Shown: piece after piece, positions 16,019 to 22,431 of the stretch
Layout: the number at the start of each line of letters is the position of its first letter
Numbering within the stretch: position 1 is the stretch's first letter
Assembly: GCF_963977235.1 (NCBI RefSeq)
Contig: NZ_CAXBOD010000002.1
Coordinates: 186,001-250,000 of the forward strand
Origin: Albimonas sp963977235
GTDB lineage: Bacteria; Pseudomonadota; Alphaproteobacteria; Rhodobacterales; Rhodobacteraceae
Direction of reading: 5' to 3'
Length of the DNA: 64,000 nt
Position numbers and translations under genes: made by a program
The notes under the pieces: generated by a model
The model's database searches: none
What the model saw: the letters and a program-made list of their open reading frames with translations, nothing else
What the model was told of the DNA's origin: nothing

Positions 16019-16771
16019 TCAGGCCGCCTGCGCGTCCTCCAGCGCCTCGGCCACGAAGCGGGCCACCTGGTCCTCGCCGCCCAGCGCCTCGGCCGCGAAG
16101 GCCGACATCGAGCCATAGCGCAGCGCGACCGCGTCGAGCGCGGTCTGCAGGTAGTCGGTCTCGACCCGGCGCAGCGCCTCGCGCGCGGCCTCGGGGACCG
16201 CGTGGACGGTCGAATGGGCGGGAGGCTGCCAGAGGTCGTTGGTGGCGAGGTAGTCGGCCATCACCGACTCCTCGGTCGCCCCCAGCGTGCCCAGGATCAT
16301 CGCCCCCGCAAAGCCGGTGCGGTCCTTGCCCGCCGCGCAGTGCCAGACGATCGGACGTCCGCCGCTCTCGTGGGCGAGGCGCAGCAGGTCGTGGAACACG
16401 TCGGCGTTCTCCTCGACGTAATAGCGGTAGGTCTCGCGCATCGCCTCGCGCGCGCTCTCCCGGTCCAGCAGACCGGCCTCGGCCAGCGCCCGCACGCGGT
16501 CGCCGGTCTTGGGCTCGATCGGCAGCGCCACGCGCCGGTCCTTGATCGCGTCGGGCAGCACGTAGGCGTTGACCGTCGCCTCGTCCCGCCCGCGCAGGTC
16601 GATCACCGCATAGGGGTCCAGCGCCTCGAGCGCCTCCATCCCCGCGGGGCCGAAGGTCCGCGGCGAGGCGCAGCGGTAGAACCGCCCCTGCCGCACGCGC
16701 CGCCCGTCAGGCAGGGCCAGCCCGCAGAAGGAGCGGAAATTCGGGGCGTCGGGGTGCAGAAGCGTCGCCAT
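16019..16771 (-). CDS. tyrosine/dual-specificity-type protein phosphatase
   Basis: Cytosolic phosphatase of 250 residues of the Y_phosphatase3 (Mycobacterium PtpB-like) group. The N-terminal NFRSFCGLALPDGRRVRQG and LDPYAVIDLRGRDE with a conserved Arg are typical. The P-loop WHCAAGKDRTGF (Cys about 144) has the CxxxxxR signature, with Lys-Asp instead of the usual Ile-Gly. Substrates may be phosphotyrosine, phosphoserine or phosphoinositides. The start is ATG 16771, where the conserved domain begins; upstream sequence in frame is low-complexity and AUG-poor. It is divergently transcribed from the cyclase/RsbW/STAS group, so a signalling connection is possible but unproven. Confidence 0.9.
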   Translation of the reverse strand: MATLLHPDAPNFRSFCGLALPDGRRVRQGRFYRCASPRTFGPAGMEALEALDPYAVIDLRGRDEATVNAYVLPDAIKDRRVALPIEPKTGDRVRALAEAGLLDRESAREAMRETYRYYVEENADVFHDLLRLAHESGGRPIVWHCAAGKDRTGFAGAMILGTLGATEESVMADYLATNDLWQPPAHSTVHAVPEAAREALRRVETDYLQTALDAVALRYGSMSAFAAEALGGEDQVARFVAEALEDAQAA

Positions 16772-17156
16772 GCGCGTGATCCTTTGCTCTTGCCTGCCGG
16801 CCGGCAGGAAATTCCGTATAGGCCGATTCCGGCCCGCGGCGTGCGGCGACCCGGGGTCGCGGCGACTGCCGTCTGTGCCAGACATCGCGTTCCGAGCGCC
16901 CCGGCGCAAGCCGGCCCGTCGTCGCTGCCCACCCTGCCGGCCCCCGGCGACGTTTTCGCGACGCCCGTGCCGGCCTGCGCCCTGCGAGCCCGTCCCCGGA
17001 CCTGCCCGCTTGCCCCGCCCCCCCGGCATCCCCGCTTGCCCCCGCCCCCGGGCATCCCCGCTTGCGCCCGTCCCCGGGGCATCGCCGCTTGCGCCCGTCC
17101 CCGGGCGACGCCTAGAGTTCCCCCAGCTTGCACGAGGCGTTGGGAGGAACCGGCCG
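16772..17156. other. 385-nt divergent intergenic region
   Basis: It separates the phosphatase (-) from the cyclase (+). The first part has CTTGCCTGCCGGCCGGCAGG, an inverted repeat near 16790-16808, and an AT-richer patch with AAATTCCGTATAGG, which may hold the phosphatase promoter. The last part carries the tandem repeat described separately. Confidence 0.5.
17005..17110. repeat. four tandem 26-27-bp repeats
   Basis: Units start at 17005, 17031, 17057 and 17084, each beginning (C/G)CCGCTTGC followed by a C-rich tract and GGCATC or GGCGACG. Adjacent units differ by a few bases. The array ends about 45 nt before the cyclase start, so it could influence that gene's expression or vary in copy number. 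Confidence 0.75.
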
Positions 17157-18365
17157 GTGAGCGCCGAAGCCGTGATCCTGTGCGCCGCGCCCTACGTCGC
17201 CGACCCGGCGTGGCTGGCGCCCGCCTGCGAATCCGCCCTGCGCGATGAGATCGAGGCCGCCTTCCCCCCCACGGCCCGCGTCGCCTACGCCTGCCCCTCG
17301 GCCGGCCCCGGCCTGGTCTTCGCCGAAGCCGCGCTCGCCCGCGGCGCCGAGCTGCACCTGTTTCTGCCCTGCGCGCCCGAGGATTTCGCCCGTTGGCACG
17401 TGGCGCCCGCCGGCCCCGCCCATCTCGCCCGCTTCGAGGCCGTGCGCGCCGCCGCCGCCCGCGTGGACACCTCGGGCGAGGAGCGTCTGGCCGGCGACGA
17501 GATCCAGCTTCGCTTCAACAACCAGGTCCTCCAGGGCCTCGCCCGCCTGCACGCCGACGCGCTGGGCGCCGCCGCCCGACTGCTGGTCTGCTGGAGCCCC
17601 GCCGCTCCGGCCGAGCCCGGCTCGCCCGCCGACTTCATGGACCAGTGGCCCGAGATCGAGCGCCTGTCCCTGATCGACCTCGACGAACCCCGCGGCGGGA
17701 CAGACGCGCCGCTCGCCGACATCGCGCCCGGCCTCGGGGCGCTCGCCTTCGGCGCGAGCCCGCTGGTGGTGCGTGCGATCTTCTTCGCCGATCTCGCCAC
17801 CTACTCCACCCTGCGCGATGAGCAGGTGCCGTTGCTGTGGGACTTCCTCGCCGAGGTGCAGATGCGGATCGAGGCGCGCTCGACCGCCCCCATCCTGATC
17901 AACACCTGGGGCGACGCGGTCCACGCGGCGGCCGAGACCGCCACCGACCTTGCCGGATACGCCGCCGAGCTGACCGAGGGCGTGGCCGAGCTCGACCTCG
18001 ACCGCTTCGGGCTCGAGGCCCGCCCCCGCTTCCGCGTCGCCCTGCACGCGGGCCCGGTCTATGTCGGCCTGCATCCGCTGACCGGCCGCTCGATGATCTT
18101 CGGCCATCACGTCAACCGGGCCGCGCGGATCGAGGGGGTGGCCGCGCCTGGCGAGATCTACGCCTCCCAGCACTTCGTCGCCCTGCTGCGCGCCGAGATG
18201 GACGCCCGCCAGCACGAGGCGCTGCTGACCGGTCAGCCCTTCGCCCCGGAATTCGCGATGACCTATGTCGGCGAGATGGAGCTGCCCAAGAAGTTCGGCC
18301 GCGAGACGGTCTATCGGGTCGAGCCCCTCGCCCCGTCCCGTCCCCTGCCGGCGCCCGCCGCATGA
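17157..18365 (+). CDS. class III adenylate/guanylate cyclase domain protein
   Basis: Protein of 402 residues. The N-terminal half (1-200) resembles the Rossmann-like part of bacterial cyclase proteins in which predicted strands alternate with loops, such as AELHLFLPCAPEDFARW; its ligand is unknown. The C-terminal half is a CHD cyclase domain with both metal-binding aspartates, FFADLATYS (Asp about 212) and NTWGDAVHA (about 253). MIFGHHVNRAARIEGVA is the transition-state region, so activity is plausible. Base specificity is not obvious. The GTG start has GGAGG at 17143-17147, 9 nt upstream. The stop overlaps the RsbW-like gene by four bases, tying cyclic-nucleotide production to the partner-switching genes. 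Confidence 0.85.
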   Translation: MSAEAVILCAAPYVADPAWLAPACESALRDEIEAAFPPTARVAYACPSAGPGLVFAEAALARGAELHLFLPCAPEDFARWHVAPAGPAHLARFEAVRAAAARVDTSGEERLAGDEIQLRFNNQVLQGLARLHADALGAAARLLVCWSPAAPAEPGSPADFMDQWPEIERLSLIDLDEPRGGTDAPLADIAPGLGALAFGASPLVVRAIFFADLATYSTLRDEQVPLLWDFLAEVQMRIEARSTAPILINTWGDAVHAAAETATDLAGYAAELTEGVAELDLDRFGLEARPRFRVALHAGPVYVGLHPLTGRSMIFGHHVNRAARIEGVAAPGEIYASQHFVALLRAEMDARQHEALLTGQPFAPEFAMTYVGEMELPKKFGRETVYRVEPLAPSRPLPAPAA

Positions 18366-18778
18366 CCGCGCTCTCGCTGACGCTGGTCAACGACCTGGCC
18401 GAGGTCGGGCGCCTCGCCGAGGCGGTCGAGGCCTTCTGCGAGGCCAACGATCTGCCCATGGCCGCGGCCCATGCGCTGGCCCTGTCGCTGGACGAGCTTT
18501 TGACCAACACGATCAGCTACGGGTATGAGGACGGCGCGGCGGGGCGGATCGAGGTCACGATCACGATCGCAGAGGGCGCCGCGCGGGCGGTGGTGCGCGA
18601 CGACGCGCGCCCCTTCGACCCCACCGGGGCCGAGCCGCCGGACGTGGACGCGGCCCTCGACGACCGCGCCATGGGGGGGCTGGGCATCCATCTGGTGCAG
18701 TCGATGATGGACGAGGTCGCCTACGCGCGCCGCGACGGGGTCAACGAGATGACCCTGGTCAAGCGGCTGCACGGCTGA
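18362..18778 (+). CDS. RsbW/SpoIIAB-like anti-sigma-type histidine-kinase-fold ATPase
   Basis: Small cytosolic protein of 138 residues with a GHKL ATPase fold. The N box is LALSLDELLTNTISYGY (Glu and Asn present). The G1 box is RDDARPFDP and the G2 box MGGLGIHLVQSMMD. This is the serine-kinase/anti-sigma class that phosphorylates STAS antagonists and sequesters a partner such as a sigma factor. The start at ATG 18362 overlaps the cyclase stop. The STAS gene follows after 24 nt. No sigma factor is encoded nearby, so the sequestered partner is either distant or not a sigma factor. Confidence 0.9.
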   Translation: MTALSLTLVNDLAEVGRLAEAVEAFCEANDLPMAAAHALALSLDELLTNTISYGYEDGAAGRIEVTITIAEGAARAVVRDDARPFDPTGAEPPDVDAALDDRAMGGLGIHLVQSMMDEVAYARRDGVNEMTLVKRLHG

Positions 18779-18802
18779 GCGAGCGGGAACAGGAGAGCGA
18801 GC

Positions 18803-19141
18803 GTGGACATCGAGACGGAAACCCGGGGCGGCGCGAGGGTGATCCGCCCGCAGGGGCGGGTGGACAGCAACTCGGCCCGCGAGCTGGAGGACGCGCTCCT
18901 CCCCTGCTTCGACACGCCCGAGCCGGTGCTGGTCGACTTCACCGGCCTGTCCTACATCTCCTCGGCGGGCCTGCGGGTGCTGCTTCTGGCCGCCCGTCGC
19001 TCGAAAGCGACCGGCGTGCCGCTGGGTCTGAGCGGCATGAGCGAGCCGGTGGCCGAGGTCTTCACGATCAGCGGCTTTGCCAAGCTGTTCCGGATCTGGC
19101 CCGACGCCGAGGCGGCGCTCGCCGAACTCTCGGCCGGCTGA
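18803..19141 (+). CDS. STAS-domain anti-sigma factor antagonist
   Basis: A single-domain STAS protein of 112 residues of the RsbV/SpoIIAA type. The central loop LSYISSAGLRVLLLAAR carries the phosphorylatable serine (residue 53 or 54). The usual acidic residue before it is Ile here. The GTG start has AGGAG seven bases upstream. By family knowledge it cycles between a kinase-phosphorylated free form and a form dephosphorylated by a PP2C phosphatase that binds RsbW. A SpoIIE-type phosphatase that could serve is encoded at 28.9-31.05 kb. Confidence 0.9.
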   Translation: MDIETETRGGARVIRPQGRVDSNSARELEDALLPCFDTPEPVLVDFTGLSYISSAGLRVLLLAARRSKATGVPLGLSGMSEPVAEVFTISGFAKLFRIWPDAEAALAELSAG

Positions 19142-19195
19142 GCGCGCCCGGCCGAGGCGTCCGCGCGCCGGGCGTCCTGCGCCTCCGCGCGCAAC

Positions 19196-19220
19196 GCGCC
19201 CCGGGCCTGACCCGGGGTCT
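19196..19220. repeat. dispersed palindromic repeat, single copy (copy A)
   Basis: GCGCCCCGGGCCTGACCCGG plus GGTCT matches the repeat found as an inverted pair at 32209-32278 and as a single copy at 44138-44164. It lies between the convergent STAS and alr genes. Confidence 0.7.
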
Positions 19221-19308
19221 CCTGCGCTCGGCCCTTCCGGGGGCGCGCCGGGACCCGCGCGAGCTTCTTGAGCATCGCCTCCATGCGCTGCGCCTGCCCC
19301 CGCAGCCC

Positions 19309-20604
19309 TCAGATGCCGAGGTAGTTTCTGCGCACCGCCGCGCCGATCTGGGTCAGCAGCACGTTGGGCGCGCAGCCCATCGCCTCGGCCAGCGGCTCCA
19401 CCGGCGCGTCCGCGTCCAGCAGCACTGCGCGCGCGCCGGGCAGGACCGCGCCCTCGGGCAGGTCGGTGACGTCGAGCATCGTCAGGTTCATCGCCACCCC
19501 GCCCACCACCGGGACCGCGCGGCCTGCGATCCGCGGGCGCCCGGCCTCGGCGTAGATCTGCGGCAGCCCGTCGGCATAGCCCGCCGCCAGCGTGGCGATG
19601 CGCGAGGGGCGGGTCAGCTCGGTCGTTCCGCGATAGCCCAGCCGCCGGCCGGCGGGATGCTCGGCCACCGCGATCACCGGCGCCTCGAGCGAATAGCACG
19701 GCCGCAGCCCCGGCTGGAACGCCACCGAGGTCTGCGTGCCGAACAGCGCGCTGCCCACGCGCGCCATGTCGAGCCGCCATTCCGGCCCCAGGAACAGTCC
19801 TGAGGAGGCCGACAGGCTCAGCGCCGCCGGCGGCAGCCCGGCCGCCAGCCGCTTCAGGCGATCCAGCTGCGCGGCGTTGCCGGGATCGTCGGGCAGGTTG
19901 TAGGCGGCCAGATGCGAGACCAGCGCCGCCGTCTCGAGGCCCGCCAGACGTTCGGGCGAGGCGGCGAGCCGCGCCGCGTCGGCCTCCGAAAGCCCCAGCC
20001 GCCCCAACCCGGTGTCGAGTTGCAGCGCCACCGTCATCGGCCGTCCTGTCGCGGCGGCGGCGTCTGCGCAAAGCGCGACCTCGGCCATCGAGACCAGCGC
20101 CGGCACCACCCCGCGCGCGACGAAATCGGCGGGCCGGGCGCCGGCCAGCCCCATCAGGCAGAACACCCGCGCCCCCGGCACGGCGGCCAGCAGCGCCACC
20201 GCCTCATGCAGGTCGTTCACCCAGAAATCCGCGCAGCCGAGCTCCGCCAGCGTCCGCGCCACCGGCGCCATCCCCAATCCGTAGGCGTCGGCCTTGAGCA
20301 CCGCCGAAAGCCGCCCCGCCCCGTTGCGCCGCTTGGCCTCCCGCCAGTTGGCCCGCACCGCATCTAGGTCCACGCGCAGCACCGGCGCGCTCGCCTCGCG
20401 CGGCGCGGCAGGCGTCGCCGCAGGGGCGCCGGCGTTGGGGGGCGCGGCGCCGGGGGCGCCCGCCGGCGCCGAGCCGGACTGGCGGTCGCCGGGATCGGCC
20501 GCGCCGGCCTGGCGGACGCCGGCGTGCGGGACGCCGGAGGGACAGGCCTTGGGGGGACACGCCTCGGAGGGAGAGGCGGCGGGACGGGGCGCGGGGCGGC
20601 TCAT
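19309..20604 (-). CDS. alr: alanine racemase
   Basis: PLP enzyme interconverting L- and D-alanine, 431 residues. The PLP lysine is in AVLKADAYGLG (Lys 104) and the second catalytic Tyr in LAAGYADGLPQIY; VGSALFG and MNLTMLDVTDLP are also typical. The first ~73 residues are a Pro/Ala/Gly-rich extension absent from usual racemases (about 370 aa). The start is nevertheless supported by an ATGA overlap with the upstream gene. Translation could also start later. Placement at the end of an operon of sensors, binding protein and acetyltransferase is unusual and suggests a catabolic or signalling role for D-amino acids. It could simply be the cell-wall racemase. Confidence 0.92.
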   Translation of the reverse strand: MSRPAPRPAASPSEACPPKACPSGVPHAGVRQAGAADPGDRQSGSAPAGAPGAAPPNAGAPAATPAAPREASAPVLRVDLDAVRANWREAKRRNGAGRLSAVLKADAYGLGMAPVARTLAELGCADFWVNDLHEAVALLAAVPGARVFCLMGLAGARPADFVARGVVPALVSMAEVALCADAAAATGRPMTVALQLDTGLGRLGLSEADAARLAASPERLAGLETAALVSHLAAYNLPDDPGNAAQLDRLKRLAAGLPPAALSLSASSGLFLGPEWRLDMARVGSALFGTQTSVAFQPGLRPCYSLEAPVIAVAEHPAGRRLGYRGTTELTRPSRIATLAAGYADGLPQIYAEAGRPRIAGRAVPVVGGVAMNLTMLDVTDLPEGAVLPGARAVLLDADAPVEPLAEAMGCAPNVLLTQIGAAVRRNYLGI

Positions 20605-21335
20605 GGTCGGGCGTACCACAGCTCGCGCCGGCCGTCCTTGCCGAGCCGCCAGCCCACGCCGAGCCGTCCCTCCGCCAGCGCCTGGAGCTGGGCCGCGGTG
20701 TCGTCGGCGGCGATCCAGGCGCCCTCGCCCGGGTCCGGCGCCGCGCCCGCGCCCGCGCCCGGCGGAGTCGCGCGCTCCGGCGTCGCGGGGGCCTGCGCGC
20801 GGCGCCACATGAAGTAGCGCAGGTGGCCGCCGTATTTCTCCTGCAGCGCGCGCACCGCAAAGCCGCCCGCGAGAAGGTTGGTCCAGCTGCGCGGATTGCC
20901 CGGCGCGGCGGTGGCGTAGAGGTGCTCGACCCCCAGCCGCCGGGCCTCGCTCACCCGCCAGTCAATGAACACGTCATGCAGCCCCGCGCCCCAGTCGCCC
21001 GGCCGCACCCCGGCGCCGGCGAGTTTGGCGAGCCCCTCCGCGGCGGCGAGGCCGAGGCAGGGGCGCGCGTCCTCGGACGGCGGCAGGTGCAGCTGGAGGA
21101 CGCCGTAGCCCAGCAGCTCGCCGCCGCGCAGGGCGCCCAGCAGGCGGCCCTCGCCGGCCAGCAGGCGGGCGAAGAAGTCCCGGTCCTCGGGCTTGACCAG
21201 CTTCGGGTCGCCCACCGCCGCCATGGCGGCGAGGTGCACCGCATAGACGCGGTCCAGATCCTCCGGCCCCAGCGGCGCGAAGCTCACGTCCCGCCGGCCG
21301 GCCCTGCCGTCCCGCTCATCCCCCGGCGCGGACAT
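20601..21335 (-). CDS. GNAT-like acetyltransferase, uncharacterised
   Basis: Protein of 244 residues. Residues 17-180 have the layout of a GNAT acyltransferase: an N-terminal VSFAPLGPEDLDRVYAVH helix, GELLGYGVLQLH strand, and EARRLGVEHLYATAAPGNPRSWTNLLAGGFAV typical of motifs A/B. The usual Q/RxxGxG/A loop is not clean. A Pro/Ala/Gly linker (about 190-210) separates a short C-terminal part ending KDGRRELWYARP. Substrate unknown. It is 58 nt after the binding-protein gene and overlaps alr by four bases, so its substrate may be an amino acid or cell-wall fragment; that is a guess. Confidence 0.6.
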   Translation of the reverse strand: MSAPGDERDGRAGRRDVSFAPLGPEDLDRVYAVHLAAMAAVGDPKLVKPEDRDFFARLLAGEGRLLGALRGGELLGYGVLQLHLPPSEDARPCLGLAAAEGLAKLAGAGVRPGDWGAGLHDVFIDWRVSEARRLGVEHLYATAAPGNPRSWTNLLAGGFAVRALQEKYGGHLRYFMWRRAQAPATPERATPPGAGAGAAPDPGEGAWIAADDTAAQLQALAEGRLGVGWRLGKDGRRELWYARP

Positions 21336-21393
21336 CGCGCGCTCCCCCCCTGTACGCGCCCCGCTTCCCGGCGAGGCGGCGGCTCCTGCGCCC

Positions 21394-22428
21394 TCAGCCC
21401 GTCAGAACCTCGGCATAGTTCAGCATCTCGATCGGCGGATACAGGTCCAGCTTCTCGGCCACCGGCAGGTTGATGATCAGCGAGAACCGCTTCAGCGTTT
21501 CGATCGGGATCCCGGCCGGGTCCTCGCCGTCGCGCAGCACCCGCGCCGCCTTCGATGCCGCCAGCTGCCCCACCGAGTAATACCGCGAGATCAGCCCCAC
21601 CAGCGCCCCGCCCTTGCGGATCGCGAGCTCGGCCGCCCCGAAGGTCGGCAGCGCATGCGCGAGCGCGGCGGGGACCACCCGGTCGTATTGCGTGCCGAGG
21701 AAGGTGTCGGGCAGCAGGTAGAGCCAGTTGGCCCCCTCCCCGGCGATCTCGGCGATCAGCTCCTCGATCCCCTCGGCGGTGGGGCGGCCGTCGCCGTCGA
21801 CGCGGAACTGCCGCTCGACCAGTTCGTAGCCCATGCGCTCGCGCAGCGCCCGCAGCTCCTCGAGGATCGCGGCCGAGTTCTCCTCGGAGGCGGTGTAGAG
21901 GACGCCCAGCCGTTCGATCGGTCGGTAGGAGTGCATGGCGCGCAGCTGCGTCTCGGGGGGCACGATGTGCACCGCGCCGGTGACGTTGCGCCCGGGCGCG
22001 TCGTTGTCCGCGACGAGGCCGGATTCCTCGGGCGCCGAGACCAGCGCGAAGACCACGGGGGTGTCGTGGACATGGGTTTCGGGCGCCGGGTCGTCGTGGC
22101 GCCCGGCGATGCCCAGCGTCACCGAGGTGCCCCAGGTGACCACCAGGTCGGGGCGCAGCTCGCGGATTTCCTCGACGAAGCCGGGAAGTTTGCCGGGATC
22201 GCGGTCGGCGTCCCGCTCGATGAACTCGGCGGCGATGCCGTTGGCGGCGAGGTAGTCGTCAAAGCCGTCCTCGACCTCGGTGCGCCCGCGGTAGGTGACG
22301 CGGTAGATCCGCCAGGGACGCGACTGGGGCAGGGCGGGGCCGGCGGCGCCGGCGGCGATCAGGCCCGCGGCGCCGCCCAGAAAGGCGCGGCGGCCCAGCG
22401 GCGGGGGGCTCCGGTCGGGGTCATGCAT
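21394..22428 (-). CDS. ABC-type substrate-binding protein (PF04392 type), Tat-exported
   Basis: Binding protein of 344 residues with a twin-arginine-like signal (PLGRRAFLGGAAGLIAAGAA). The mature part has RIYRVTYRGRTEVEDGF, DLVVTWGTSVTL, VVFALVSAPEESGLV and NVTGA, typical of the ABC_sub_bind family (TrpX-like). These bind tryptophan or other small ligands, or are stand-alone receptors. No ABC permease or ATPase is present. It follows a sensor-MFS gene by 3 nt, with GGAGG 8 nt before its ATG. I infer a periplasmic ligand sensor presenting ligand to the neighbouring membrane sensors. Confidence 0.88.
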   Translation of the reverse strand: MHDPDRSPPPLGRRAFLGGAAGLIAAGAAGPALPQSRPWRIYRVTYRGRTEVEDGFDDYLAANGIAAEFIERDADRDPGKLPGFVEEIRELRPDLVVTWGTSVTLGIAGRHDDPAPETHVHDTPVVFALVSAPEESGLVADNDAPGRNVTGAVHIVPPETQLRAMHSYRPIERLGVLYTASEENSAAILEELRALRERMGYELVERQFRVDGDGRPTAEGIEELIAEIAGEGANWLYLLPDTFLGTQYDRVVPAALAHALPTFGAAELAIRKGGALVGLISRYYSVGQLAASKAARVLRDGEDPAGIPIETLKRFSLIINLPVAEKLDLYPPIEMLNYAEVLTG

Positions 22429-22431
22429 CGC

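Noticed and set aside
17005..17110. Possible CRISPR-like array
   Set aside because: The units are directly adjacent with no unique spacers and there are no cas genes, so this is a plain tandem repeat.
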